Part shown: positions 1 to 12,560 of the stretch, piece by piece
Position numbering within the stretch: position 1 is the stretch's first letter
Layout: each line of letters opens with the position of its first letter
Assembly (NCBI GenBank): GCA_028583405.1
Contig: CM053249.1
Span: 39,027,259-39,091,258, forward strand
From: Pogonophryne albipinna
Taxonomy: Eukaryota > Chordata > Actinopteri > Perciformes > Artedidraconidae
Direction of reading: 5' to 3'
DNA length: 64,000 nt
The notes under the pieces: generated by a model
Told to the model about the DNA's origin: nothing
Databases searched by the model: none
The model's input: the letters and a program-made list of their open reading frames with translations, nothing else
Program-made: the position numbers and the translations under genes

Positions 1-564
1 ACCTCTCCAGAACTGTTTTTATCAGTAATTATTGTTGTGTTTTATATATTTTAATTGGATAGTACCATAAAAAGCACTCGATAAATAAAATGTATTATTA
101 TAAAGCGCCAGAATGAGGCAAGGAAAAGAGGAGAGGATGGAATAAGGTGGGGAGGGAGGCGGCAGATAACTGATGGGTAAACAGCTCTGGCACAGGCTGG
201 AATGAAGCAGTGTCTCCTGTGGCAGGGACTTCAGAGAGAATAAATGCCACTGTTACAAACAGCCCAAACCAGTATTAATCTCCCCGATAGCCCTCATGCC
301 TGCCGTGCATTAGAGGAAATAGCACGCTAAACCACAGAACCGTTCAATCTTCCCCGCATGCTCCCCGAGAGCCGCCTGCAAACAGCCCAGCCCAGAGCAA
401 TAAGGAATGATGGAGGAGCGGAGCGTACGAGAGCCCCATCCACCACACAGCTTTACATTTTAATCACATCACACAATAAGACAGGTGCAAATGAAGAACA
501 GGCAGGTGGAGGGAAGCAATTAACAGTGACGGTGAGAGGAAGAGATAGAGGAGAGCGGGAAGTA
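1..564. other. No gene recognised
   Basis: Purine-rich non-coding sequence without a convincing open frame or a recognisable repeat. An 80-codon open stretch near 360-600 has no recognisable motif and runs into the TACTT-rich repeat that follows, so it is not called. Confidence 0.5.
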
Positions 565-1475
565 ACCAAGTACATTTACTCAAGCACTGTATCATGTTAA
601 GGTACTTGCACTTTGAGTATTTCCATGTTATACTACTGTGTACTCCACTACAGTTCAGAGGTACATGGTGTACTTTTCCTCCACTACATGTATTTAATAC
701 CTTTAGTTACTTCACAGATCTAGATGAATGATGTGAAATATAATCAAGTGTTAAATCAGACTTTAGTTCCACCTGGAGTAAATCCACCAGCTACCCTGCA
801 GTCTACAAAGTCATTCAGACTAGCTGCACCTTCACCAGCTTTGAGAACACTTTCATGATCAATCATTATAAAACATATCATATAAATTATTCTGAAATGG
901 ACCAATCTGCACAACGACTACTTTTACTGTCTTTCACTATATTTTGATGAGAATACTTTTCTACTTTCACTTGAGTAACATTTTGAATGCAGAACAGAGT
1001 ATTCCTTCACTCAGGTACTTACACTTAAAGGTACCCTATCATACTGTGTGTTTGGCTCCAAACACCAAACAGATCGTTGCAGCATTACCCATAATCCCCT
1101 CTGTTTCAGCCCTGTTTCCAAAGTGCTGATTCTCTGTCTGTTACTTCAGATGAAAATAAGGAGCCCCTCCCCACGCCCCTCTGAGAGAGATTTGGTTAGA
1201 AATAACTCAATGGTGCTCTAGGAGGAGATTCAGGTGATAAGGTGGGGGGGGGGTACCTTGGTTGGTGATTGGCTAATGGTTACACAAGCCAATAAAACCA
1301 TATGACATCACAAAGTGGCCAACATCTGATCAGCTCATTTCCAGACAGGTTTTTATAAACATAGATCAGGAGAGAGAATCTTTTTCCCTGAAACGTTCAG
1401 AATATCTTAACACAGAGGGGACACAATAGTTGATCTTTAAGTACAAGATCTGAGTACTTCTCCCACCTCTGGAGG
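565..1475. mobile_element. TACTT/AAGTA-rich hAT-like non-autonomous repeat
   Basis: The stretch is dense in TACTT, GAGTA and AAGTAC words and ends in a CCCACCTCTGG terminus. The same signature appears at 4,660-5,160, 24,583-25,104, 48,180-48,525 and 49,406-50,047, so it is a dispersed family. It is interrupted by a TTAA-flanked insertion at 1,029-1,436, and the flanks join cleanly when that insert is removed. Family placement as hAT-like is from the termini only. Confidence 0.5.
1025..1440. mobile_element. Short element with TTAA target duplication
   Basis: TTAA at 1,025-1,028 and again at 1,437-1,440 brackets a 408-bp insert. Its ends are loosely inverted (AGGTACCCTATCAT against AGATCAACTATTGT read from the other end). 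TTAA duplication is a property of piggyBac and Kolobok superfamilies. A relative of its left end (TTAAAGATCCCCTATTATGC) occurs at 49,512. No coding sequence. Confidence 0.5.
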
Positions 1476-2515
1476 AGGGATGAAAGAAAAGTCACAGAGA
1501 GTGGGTCATTTCATCGACGTATAAAAACGAAAGGCTTTCGATCCGATTTGTTTTTAATTCTCTGGGCATTGATTTGAGGATGGGAGAACACAGAGAGTTT
1601 GAGATGGTATTGAAATGATGGGAAGTGTTTGGGGAAAGTGACCTTGTTTACTCACACCTTCAAAGAGCCACGTTGGATGGAGGGCTTACCAAGACATAAT
1701 GTAGCCTCTGGTCAAACTGAGGATTAAACCCTAAACTCCAATTGAATTGCTCCCTCGATTATTCATCCAGACCTCAGGAGGGTTATATTATCACTCAGAG
1801 AGGGGTGAGGTGTTCCCTCCTTGCTTCCTTTGCGCAGCACACCCTGCACATATCAGACAGAGTGTAGTTATAATTGTCCAGGCCTGGTGCCAAAGTCAAA
1901 TGGAGTCTTATGTTGTGCTCATTTCCCCCTGACTACAGTCATCAATCTTTTAATCTGCAGTGACATCCTGAAGCACGCTGCACTTTTAAGGTTTTACTCC
2001 AAAGTGTGACGATGAAAAGTGGAACATGTTGCATACATCGCGAAGGCTTTAGCGATAGAGTGACTGAAAAGGCCAAGTATTCATTAAAAGGGGTTGAATG
2101 TTTTCCGAGACTTTAAACGTATCGCTTATTTTAGCACTCTTTTCCTGGGAGAGTGGAGCTTCCCTGTCCCTGGGTTTCTGAGAGTGCAGGGCTTTGTTCA
2201 CACTGATTCTCTTACTGGGTGTTCTGACCATAACCACTGTTGACCTGCATGAGTGGGACTTGAGTTGAAATCAATGTACACTGTGATTAGCAACATGAAA
2301 CACACTTAATAATCATCACACACAGTTCATGCTTAAGCAAGTCTATCTTTATCTTTACAATTCTTTGTCAGACATGATGCTGCCAACATCTACCTGCCAG
2401 CACCGTCAGACCCCTGCAGGTCATTCAGAACACACGTGCACTTCGCTTTCCAATCTCAGATCGGGTTCTTGCTCCCTCAATGCCAGTCAGACACAGGCAT
2501 CCCTGAAAAAATTGT
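1476..2515. other. No gene recognised
   Basis: AT-rich unique-looking sequence. Short open frames overlap on both strands without motifs. Nothing supportable. Confidence 0.5.
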
Positions 2516-2830
2516 TTTGCTATCCTGGCAAACAGGTTTCCGTGATGGAACGCAATCCCCATTGATATCAGGACAGCAGGAAATCTTCCCCTCTAGCATC
2601 GTAAACTGTAAACTCACTTATTTTGCCTTTACCTTGGCCATTAAAATCCACACAGAACACATCAAAAGGTTGCTCTTAATGCACCAGCACTTACAGTACA
2701 TGGTTTGGCTTATCTGAAGAGAATGAACCTGCATGTTCCTTGCTTTTTAGAGTTTGTATATGTATGGTTCATAGCACCTATTGTAAGTTGCTTGTGAAAA
2801 AAGCATCAGCTAAATGATATGTAATGTCAT
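2516..2830 (+). mobile_element. Degenerate L2-type LINE 3' end
   Basis: The words TGCTATCCTGG, CCCCATTGATATCAGGACAGCAG and a tail reading TTGTAAGTTGCTTGTGAAAA then AGCATCAGCTAAATG match, with many changes, the 3' end of the better-preserved L2 copy at 42,279-42,625. It ends in a short TAATGTCATG tail. Only the end of the second open frame and the 3' untranslated region remain. Confidence 0.65.
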
Positions 2831-4659
2831 GTCATAATTGACATTACCTGCAGCAACTGCTCTCAGTGTTTGAGATGAGCCCCTGATTCAGGGGGTCAGC
2901 GCTATCAGACAACACACCGTGCGTTATGATACAGTAAGACAGGATTCTACAACTCCTGAAATCTATTACAGCATTTCCCCCCCATCCGTCTACCTGGAGT
3001 CCACAGATGGGCCTGGATTTGATTGGCCAAGATGTTTACACAAAGACACACAACAACACACATGCTGCTGGACCAACTAAAATATTAGGTTCCAACAAGT
3101 ATGTTGGCAAAAAGTCCAGGAGAAACCTACACCAGGGTCCTTGGATGTTCATATAGTAATATACTGCAGTCCAGAATATAATTCCAGTACATAGGTTGTA
3201 GGTATTCAGTCCAACAAATGAGTTCTGGTAGATTTAATCTCAATTGCAGCTCCATAAACCATCAACCTTTTACTGAAAATAACAAGTGCTGGTCAAAAAG
3301 TGTATCCTTGATTTCAATACATTAATCCAGTGTGGTGAGATATTTAACTCTCCAGGGGGGTTGATCTGTAAAACCCACAACACACCTGTCTCAGCCTCAC
3401 AATGAAAACCTTCTGATTTCAGAGGTGAGCTGCAGTGATGGATATTCTGCGGGAATCTCAAGAAGCTTCTCCTTCCTGACAGGAATGCTGATCCGAAAAG
3501 AAACTGAGTGTTCAACCTTGAAAGAGGTGTGAGTCTGTGAGTCTGTATTCAACAATGATCTGTTGCCGTGTGCAGTTGAAGTAATTAAAAAGTGAAGTGC
3601 TGGGACTAGCTGGAGTATCTGTGGCTCCGCTCTATCTGCCGTCTGCAGACCTCAGGTCAGCACCTTCATCCGGCCTGTGAGGGAGCTTGTTAGCAGAGAG
3701 GGGTTAACAGGAGGAGAGGTGGGGGGGGTTAACCAAGGAAATGTGTTTACTAATGGGACACTACGTTCTGGCTGAGACACACTCTTTTATTTTGTAGGAA
3801 GTGTATTCTATAAGGAGTCTGCTATAGTCAGATAACATCATTATCCACTGTCTTCACTATAGGCAATATGATGAGTGAATTGAATCCCACATTTTTACTT
3901 AAGAATATGTGGTGTAATGTGTTTTGGTGCCACAAAATAAAATGACAACAGGATTGTTGGTTATGAATGCATCATAAGTTAGTTATGCAGTAAAAACAAT
4001 ATTGGATGATTTCTTTTGAGTGTTTTGGACTGAGTTAAATCCACGAACATAATGGACAGAAACAGCTTTCAAGACAAAGCTTCAAACAAATGATACTTAA
4101 ATGAATGACATACAAAAATATATATAAACAAATGTTGACAGTGATCAATAATTCAAAAGAGAGAACTCAAAACAACATACATGATTAAAATGTATGTAAT
4201 AGACATGTTAGGTCACACAGCTGGTACCAGATGTTGCATATGAAATGATAAGGTGTTTCCTTTCCAAAAGATGTAAGAATTTCCCCATATTTTATAATAG
4301 TAAAAGGCATCAGGCTTTCCCTCTATATAGCATAGGTTAATTTGTTCTAAGGCCGGACAATGAGAGAGGTTTTTAAACCAGGGATTGATTGAGGGGTTTT
4401 CTGAAAACAGATATGATATGTTTAGCTTGGAGATGAGTTGTTTTTGAGTCTTGGAATCACAGGGAAACACCTAGAATACAGAGGCTGGGCTTTCCTGGTA
4501 CTGTGAGGGAAACTATTTGTGATAATGTGCCCAGAACATCTTTCCGAAAATATTCAACACAGCAGGATCGATCCAATGCCATGGGGTTTGTGTGCCTCTT
4601 TCTGAGATTGCACTCACTGGAACTCAATCTAAACCTCTGAGCAGTTGATAATATGCACT
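2831..4659. other. No gene recognised
   Basis: AT-rich non-coding DNA. No repeat family, RNA gene or credible exon recognised. Confidence 0.5.
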
Positions 4660-5160
4660 AAATGCAGTTGTAAGAAGTACTCAGAGCCTTTACTTAGTAA
4701 AAGCACAATTACTTTTGTCTTAACACTCCATTACAAGTTAATGTCCTCATTTCAAAAGTAAAGTACAATTGGCATCAAAATATACTTAAAGTACAAAAAT
4801 AAGAAGTACAGAAGTATTAAAAGCTAGATGTACTTCAGATTAACCCATTATGCAAAATGGATCTTTTCACAGTATCATATTATTATGGTTATTATATTAT
4901 CCTGTTTTTATACAGGAGACAATTTAGAATTGTAGTTTATCAATGTGGAGCAGTACTACATTATACCATATATATCACAATATTCTTTTTCTTTCTATGA
5001 AAAAAGTAACAAGTAACTGTGTGTTAAAATAAATATAGTGGAGTAAAAGTTAAATATTTGCCTCTTAATTTTAGTGGCAAGGAGCATCAAACGTAAATAC
5101 TCAAGTAAAGTAAACATATCAATAAAGTACTTAAGTACATTTAACAACTGAAACGTTGAC
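4660..5160. mobile_element. TACTT/AAGTA-rich hAT-like repeat, second copy
   Basis: Repeated AAGTACTCAGAGCCTTTACTT, AAGTACA and GAGTAAAAGT words match the family seen at 49,406-50,047. Terminal sequences are too worn to define ends or a target duplication. Confidence 0.45.
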
Positions 5161-5180
5161 TTAAATGTGTTATGTTATGT

Positions 5181-5293
5181 CAACATATTTCACATAACTG
5201 TATTAGGTTAGGTGATAGTAATAAAAAAAATATCAGGTTCAACTTAATATATTTGCTTTCAACTAACCTAATAGCGTTATGTGAAACATGCTG
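5181..5293. repeat. Small imperfect inverted repeat
   Basis: The arm at 5,181-5,213 is the approximate reverse complement of 5,261-5,293, with roughly 28 of 33 positions agreeing. Both carry TTTCACATAAC and ATTAGGTTA. The loop is AT-rich. It may be a remnant of a short fold-back element. Confidence 0.5.
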
Positions 5294-5359
5294 AAATATT
5301 TAATTAAAGTATACGGTTCAGTTTTGTGTACACTACTTCAGTAAATGTACTTTTCTCCC

Positions 5360-6172
5360 TCCCTCAAGCTGGCAGCCATCAGACCTGTCCTGAAGAAGCA
5401 CAACCTGGATCCTGAGGTACTCACAAACTACCGCCCCATCTCAAACCTGCCTTTTCTAGCTAAAGTTCTGGAAAAGGTTGTTGCCCTTCAGCTTCACGAA
5501 CATCTCCATACTCATGAGCTCTATGAAACCTTCCAGTCTCGTTTCAGACCAGCTCACAGCACTGAAACAGCTCTGGTCAGGGTTCTAAATGACCTGCTGA
5601 TGGCGCCTGACTCTGGTTCCCCAAGCCTACTCATCTTGCTGGACTTAAGTGCAGCATTTGACACATCGAATGTGTCGGCGACTCCAGGAGGTGGGAATCG
5701 CTGGCAAGGCTCTGGACTTTTTCTACTCGTACCTCACAGGAAGACAGGAATATATCCGTCTTGGGAAAAGCACCTCCGACATACACTGTGTCACCTCTGG
5801 TGTACCCCAAGGGTCAGTCCTTGGGCCACTGCTCTTTTTAATTTACATGTTGCCCTGGGACAAATACTGAGGAGCCATAACATCAGCTTCCACACATACG
5901 CCGATGACACACAGATTTATTTCCAAACTGCCCCGGATAAACATCTGGCACTTTCAAAAGTCTCAAGATGCCTGGAACACATACACCACTGGATGAGCAA
6001 CAACTCCCTCCAACTAAATAGCAGCAAATCAGAGGCCATTCTGATTGGAACACCACATCAAACACAAAAAACTGATATCCCTCATATCAGCATTAATGGC
6101 CACTCCATTCCCCTCTCCCCACTTGTAACGAGCCTAGGTGTGAAACTGGACTCATCCCTTTCCAAGCACACA
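5360..6172 (+). pseudogene. L2-type LINE reverse transcriptase fragment, frameshifted
   Basis: This is the reverse-transcriptase region of an L2-like (CR1/Jockey group) non-LTR retrotransposon. It opens inside the fingers with the TNYRPISNLPFLAKVLEKVV motif, continues through STETALVRVLNDLL and [13 protein letters not shown], and then shifts frame near 5,660. The next block (SYLTGRQEYIRLGKST to [19 protein letters not shown]) is read in another frame at 5,690-5,850. The first frame then returns with the catalytic HTYADDTQIY motif near 5,896 and NSLQLNSSKSEAILIG. The endonuclease and C-terminal region are missing. Homology stops abruptly at about 6,172 where unrelated sequence begins. It is 5'-truncated and has at least two frameshifts, so it is inactive. 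It belongs to a different L2 subfamily from the copy at 34,345. Confidence 0.85.
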
Positions 6173-6604
6173 TTAAGGCTGGAGCCACACGAGGACGATA
6201 ACGCAAACGGACCGAAATCGATATCAAAAAAGTATTTCGTCCACACGCAACAGGCACCACAAACGTGTCCGTTCACACGAGACCGCTCGAAAGCGCTGGA
6301 GACGCTGTAGTACATATGCCAGGCCTGTAAGTGGCGCTGTACTCCTGCCACAAAAGCGGCGAAGAAGACTTCCCGCGCATGATTTCCATGGTTGCCCTTC
6401 TGTTTATTCTCCGCTGTGGACGCTCTGGCTCTTTTTCTCCCTCCCAGAGACAAGCGTTTGCTCCTGCTGTAAATCTCTCCGGTAGTCCACCAGCAGATGA
6501 CAAACACCCACCTCTATAACGGGTCCCAAGGTGGGTAGATCTGCAAACGAAACGCTCTGGGGGGGCAAACGGCTCCGTGTTTACGCCTATACTAACCCGA
6601 TTCA
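6173..6604. other. Unidentified insertion inside L2 remnant
   Basis: CG-rich sequence (ACACGAGGACGATAACGC, ACCGCTCGAAAGCGC) separates the L2 reverse transcriptase from an L2-like tail that resumes at about 6,605 with GTGTGCTATATAAATCAAA. I could not find matching inverted termini or a target duplication, so its class is unknown. Several short open frames on both strands are not convincing. Confidence 0.35.
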
Positions 6605-6655
6605 AAGTGTGCTATATAAATCAAATGTATTATTATTATTATAATATTATTATTA
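6605..6655 (+). mobile_element. LINE 3' tail with (ATT)n
   Basis: GTGTGCTATATAAATCAAATG followed by ATT repeats is the typical 3' terminus of teleost L2-type LINEs. It is probably the tail of the copy at 5,360. Confidence 0.6.
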
Positions 6656-7734
6656 CTTTCCACCACTGACTAATGCTCCTTGTTATAACTCTCCTGTGGA
6701 GATGTCTATGACCTTTGGATCACCGTCTCCCCCAACCTGTGCAGCCCCCCCCAGGAGCACAGCGAGCACCTGTGGGGGCAGGTTACAGAAAGAGAAAGAC
6801 CGAACCAAACAGGCGGAGTGAGAGAGAGTGAGATGGGGGGTGCTGGTAAAGGTCACCTTCACTCCCCCCCCCCCCTGCTGCACCTCACCCTGCGTCGCTC
6901 TCATTAGTGATGCACGCTGCAGAGCACAGGAGGGGGGGGGGGGGTTAACATCATGCCTTAAAGAATACATTGACACTGACCAACGCCTGCAGAGTCTTTA
7001 TGACGCCTCGGCCTGACAGAGCATATGTTGTTTACATGCTAAATTAGCTAAATCTGCCTCAAAAGGCTGCAGTCTGCTGGTGGATCTGCAGGAAGTCTGC
7101 AGCAACAGCAGGAGGGAGGTTGCACTGGCTATATCAATATTTTATTATTATTTTAATTATTTAACACTAAATTGATTCCAGTTTGCTCAGCAAGTTTTCT
7201 ATCACTGACAAACACAAGGGCCAAATGCACAGCGGGGCTACCCTATCTGAAGACACCCCCCCTCGCTCTCTACAGCTATGAAATATGTAGGTATAAATGA
7301 CTTGTGAGAAACACAGAGAGGTCTACTGGAGGAAGTCCAAAAGGAAGTTGGGCATTTTAAATCTGAAGGTGTTGCACTTTGATCCACTTTACATTTACCT
7401 TAAAACCATACTGATGAAAAGTTATCAAAAATGTGAGTTTTCATGCAACATCCTGTGTGAGTTTTCTCACAAGGGCCAAGAAACTAGTCATTGTAAATCT
7501 TTGGAATCCGGTAAAAGCAGAAAGGTTAAATGACCACTCAGCTGTGTAGAATTGCTGTCCCATAATGTTGAGGAGCCTGTGAGAGACACCTTAAAAAAAG
7601 GATAGTCAAATCAAACCAACAATAGACTACTACTATACTATACCTCATTATCCAAAATGCATCTCGAAAACTTTTAAGGTTAAAGGTCTGTTCCTTTTTA
7701 AATAATTAACATAATATACTCTGCTGTCTGGTTA
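6656..7734. other. No gene recognised; homopolymer-rich
   Basis: Contains long C and G runs (near 6,866 and 6,932) and otherwise unremarkable sequence. No supportable gene. Confidence 0.45.
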
Positions 7735-7935
7735 ATTCCGAAGTGCCCTTGAGCAAGGCACCTAACCCCCAACTGCTCACTGGCGCCGGCTAGACTGGCT
7801 GCCTCTGCTCTGACCTCTCAACTGCATGTGTGCATATGTGTGTGCATATGTGTGTGTATTTGTGTGTGTATTTGTATATGCGCATGATGTAAAAAGTGTG
7901 TACTGTGTGTATAAAACCTGTACCTGTATAAAAAC
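7735..7935 (+). repeat. Dispersed teleost repeat fragment
   Basis: CCCTTGAGCAAGGCACCTAA followed by CCCCCAACTGCTC is a sequence commonly seen in short teleost interspersed repeats. It grades into TGTGTGCATATG repeats. Boundaries and family are uncertain. Confidence 0.4.
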
Positions 7936-8007
7936 GCATGTGTGTGTACGACAGAGTGGTAACTGAATTTGATCAGAGCAGGTTTATCATCATGCTATAA
8001 TGACAAA

Positions 8008-8233
<226 letters not shown>

Positions 8234-8442
8234 GTTTGTATCTGAATTCCAATTATCACTCCGTCTCTTCGATCTTCACGCTTGGTGTGTGTGTTGCTGA
8301 GGACCCGGGGGAGTGCAGTGTGAAGTTATTTAGATCAGAGGTATGGCAGAAAACAGCAAACAAAAAGGCAACTACATAAAACTGCAAATAGACGAGCATC
8401 GGATCCCAAAAACTGAGCGTCCAGCTCCTCTAACGGAGCTTA

Positions 8443-8754
8443 CACACGGCGGCGTGCTTTGAAGCTTCAACGCTTCTGCCCATTCACTGGGCACTGGAAT
8501 GGGGTGACGTCACGCTTCGCCGAACTGCATTGTGGGAGCAAAGCATAGCTTTGCTCGCGTTGCTCGCTTCAAAAGTAGAGCAATGTTCTACTTTTGAAGC
8601 TTCAACGGAAGCGTCAGGCAATCGAATCATATGCCAGTACAAGCTCTAGCCAATCAAACTGCGTGCTTGTGTGTCCGGGGGGAGATTCATGTGATTGGTT
8701 GTTGGTCGAGCGTCAGACACACCGCCGGCAAGCTTCAACGCACGCCGCCCTGTG
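8443..8754. mobile_element. MITE with 24-bp terminal inverted repeats
   Basis: The left end (8,443-8,466, CACACGGCGGCGTGC then TTTGAAGCT) is the reverse complement of 8,731-8,754 at 22 of 24 positions. It is 312 bp, CG-rich and non-coding, with an internal inverted repeat around TTCAAAAGTAGAGC/TTCTACTTTTGAA (8,569-8,600). I could not define a target duplication, so the superfamily is open. Confidence 0.75.
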
Positions 8755-8840
8755 GAAACTCTGTAAGGGATGTCTCTGTATGTTTTCTTTCTCAAAATAG
8801 CCTGCCTGGCCATGCCATTTTTTTTACCGGAGATAGAAAT

Positions 8841-9640
<800 letters not shown>

Positions 9641-10005
9641 AGGCCTGCAGTCTGATGTAATTAGGGATGGAGCAGAATGCTTCCCAGCTGACAGGGAGCC
9701 ACAGGGCTGTACAGTATGGACAGACAGCATTTCGTATCAACCTGCCTCGCTGCTGATAATCCGGCTGAATGTGATCACAGCCTGCTTATGTCATGCTCTT
9801 TTCCTTCCTATTATACACGCCTGTATGTGTGATGTTCACACTAAGTGGTATTGAGAGAACAGAGTGGCCAGGTTTTCCTTTTAGATGTTGTGTGGCTGAG
9901 CGCTAATGTGTAAGCCTGAATGTGTTCCGATGTGTTCACACCTGACAACCTCAGTGACATAACTGATCCCTCTCTCTCTTTCTGTACGCCATGGCCTCGT
10001 TTCCA

Positions 10006-10300
10006 ATGCGTGAAGTTAAAGGAACATTTCAGAGTGGCCTTTTATTGTGGCCAGCCTAAGGCACACCTGTGCAATAATCATGCTGTCTAATCAGCATCTT
10101 GATATGCCACACCTGTGAGGTGGGATGGATTATCTCGGCAAAGGAGAAGTGCTCACTATCACAGAGTTTTTCAGATTTGTGAACAATATTTGAGAGAAAT
10201 GGTTATTTTGTGTTTATAGAAAATGTTTTAGATCTTTGAGTTCATCTCATGAAAAATGGGTGCAAAAACAAAAGTGTTGCGTTTATATTTTTTTTAATAA
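10006..10300. mobile_element. Fragment of a dispersed DNA transposon, possibly Tc1-like
   Basis: The run from GTGGCCTTTTATTGTGGCC through GCACACCTGTGCAATAATC, TTGATATGCCACACCTGTGA and GGATTATCTCGGCAAAGGAG is a sequence I recognise as widespread in fish genomes near Tc1-like transposon ends. No transposase remains. Family assignment is from memory of the sequence, not from internal structure. Confidence 0.4.
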
Positions 10301-10469
10301 ATTAAAGACCCATCTTTTTCCTTTTAATTTGGGGTAATTTTAGTGGTATCACTGTTCATGTTTTATCGTTTTAAGGTTTTGTGATCTAACTCTTTCTGCC
10401 TTTTTATTAAAAAAAATGTATTATTTGTCCTTTTGTCATTGGGTGTATGCATGTTATCTTGCTTTGTGA

Positions 10470-10560
10470 GGCTGCATCTTGCATGAAAGGTGCTATATAA
10501 ATAAATATTATCGTTATTTTATTTTGTATTATTATTATTATTGTTGTTGTTACTATTAAA
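10470..10560 (+). mobile_element. LINE 3' tail with (ATT)n
   Basis: GCATGAAAGGTGCTATATAA followed by ATAAATATTATCG and an ATT-rich run matches teleost L2/CR1-type 3' ends. Confidence 0.5.
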
Positions 10561-11491
10561 GAGCTTCTGTTATAAACTATAAAAAACAAAGACAAATAGG
10601 TACACGTCTAAAAATGTGTAGCACCAATAGAAAAATATATATAGAAAAAATAAGTATAACATTACGGTGTTGAGACATTTATAGAAAATGTTTGGATATT
10701 TATAAAAAAAAAGGATTTCACCTAAAAGTTATAATTGCACACTACAATTGCAAAGAAGTGTCTGTTTTGCACAATGCAGGTTTATTTCACAATATTGCAC
10801 AGCCTGTATTGTGTTGTTATACGTGTATGCATTACATAATAGTTATTACCAGTGAGGATCCATTGGGGGGGGCAAGGCAAACATCAAGGGGCAGGAACAT
10901 CCCTGTGATCTTCAAACCCTCCTCTATAGAGAGGGGCTGAATATAACTGCTGACACTTCACTGTATACTGCACAGAGAGCAGGAAGTACAGCACAGAAAG
11001 CAAAACAGTGTGGGGGGGGGGGGGGGCTCCCTTCTGGGATCTTGCCCATAATACATATGCGTTTTAGCCTGATAGTCTAGTTACCAGCAATGTGAACCAG
11101 ACATGTTGAGGACCCCAACGTTTTGTTGAGGATCCATTTCTGACATTTTCAGTTTAATAAATGTCAGTTTAAAGCAGAAAGTCTCGATATCTGTACTCTC
11201 TGTGGGCTGACTGATATCATGAGTAGTGTTGCGTTCGATATAAAAAGCACAAGATGAAAAGGATTGTCTTTACTGTGGACAATTCTTTTGCAAATAAATA
11301 AGCAAACTGTCCAATCCAGATGTGTCCCCTAAATCTTCTAAATCCACCCAAAATTCATCTAAATGAGTCCACCGAGAGTATACATATTGCTCTTCTCTAG
11401 TTAAATCTGTATTTTTTTTATCCTGAAAATGTCAGAAATAGACTCAGCATCCTCAATAACATCCAAAACCACTCCATTACTGTCCAAATCA
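10561..11491. other. No gene recognised
   Basis: AT-rich non-coding DNA with a 14-base G run at about 11,013. Nothing else supportable. Confidence 0.5.
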
Positions 11492-11790
11492 GGGGGTTAC
11501 GTATTGTAACCCTAGTTATATAAGCACAGGCGGAGCCCTCTACTGGACTCTATGGGTACTACTCTCTATCATGCTGTGCGTGCTTTCACCTACTGAGTTT
11601 ACGTAAACGTAGCCGGCCAATCGGGGCGAGCCTACCTGAATGCGAGCGCAGGCCCACAGTATATAAAGGCGGCTACACCCGCCGCCCACTATCCTATACA
11701 CTCTTCAGCGAGCGGACTAGGAAAGACAGGGCCCCCAGGTAGAGGGCTCCGCCTGTGCTTATATAACTAGGGTTACAATACGTAACCCCC
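11492..11790. repeat. DIRS internal complementary region, perfect 52-bp inverted repeat
   Basis: 11,492-11,543 and 11,739-11,790 are exact reverse complements, beginning GGGGGTTACGTATTGTAACC. Between them lies the inverted terminal repeat with a TATATAAAG box near 11,660. The arrangement fits the end plus internal complementary region of DIRS-group elements. Confidence 0.85.
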
Positions 11791-12007
11791 TGTTATATTT
11801 CACACAGGCTCCGCCCTCTACTGGACTCTATGGGTACAGTGGGCGGAGCCCCGATGTATACACGCCCTGTCATCCAACAACATCGACCCACCACACCGTC
11901 CCAGACCGGCTTTTGGCTAACATCCATTGCATCCCCACTTCCTCCCATCCGGTTGTAACCGTAGAGAAGTTGGGGCCGCAATTTGGATAAGGCACACTCA
12001 CACACGC

Positions 12008-12560
12008 TTACCTAGTGTAGAGTGTGCATGGAAAAGATCTGTGCGGAGACTCCGTCTGGAGCCTACCGCGCACCATGTTCCCCAGGTCCCTCAGGAGCAT
12101 GGGAAAACATAAGTGCACCACGTCCCCCACACTCTCACACGCTCCGTGTAGAGTGGGCATGGACAATAGTGAGGAAGGCTCTCCCAGCCTGCCTCCAGCC
12201 CTGTATGGGGCTGATTGCACACCATGTCTCCCGAGTCCCTCAGGAGCATGGGAAACACAAGTGCTTTATGTCCAGGGGGGGGGGGGGTCAGACACCTGCT
12301 GACCCACAGCCACCCCCCCTCTCACCAGTCATGCGTTGCCTCGGCAAGCACAGACGACGAGAAGGAGCCAGACATGTCCAGGAGATAACATTTTATGAAG
12401 GAGCCTGGCGTAGACCAAGACGCCGACGTGCATATATCTTCTACACTCACGCTGCTGAATAAGGCTGTTTGACACAGCCCGTGTAGAATGCGCACGGACC
12501 CCAGTGGGGAGGGCTCTCCCCGCCCGTCCATAGGCATGTGTAATGCACCCGCATAGCCAT
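12008..12560. repeat. Degenerate tandem repeat at 3' part of DIRS
   Basis: Units start at GTGTAGAGTGTGCATGG (about 12,013), GTGTAGAGTGGGCATGG (about 12,147) and GTGTAGAATGCGCACGG (about 12,481). They share CTCAGGAGCATGGGAAA and GGCTCTCCC. The first two are 134 bp apart. It overlaps the end of the recombinase remnant. Confidence 0.6.

Noticed and set aside
6082..6507. Minus-strand 141-residue frame
   Set aside because: Crosses the junction of the L2 fragment and an unidentified insertion; no domain.
12022..12462. Plus-strand 146-residue frame
   Set aside because: Antisense to the DIRS recombinase and its tandem repeat; no motif.
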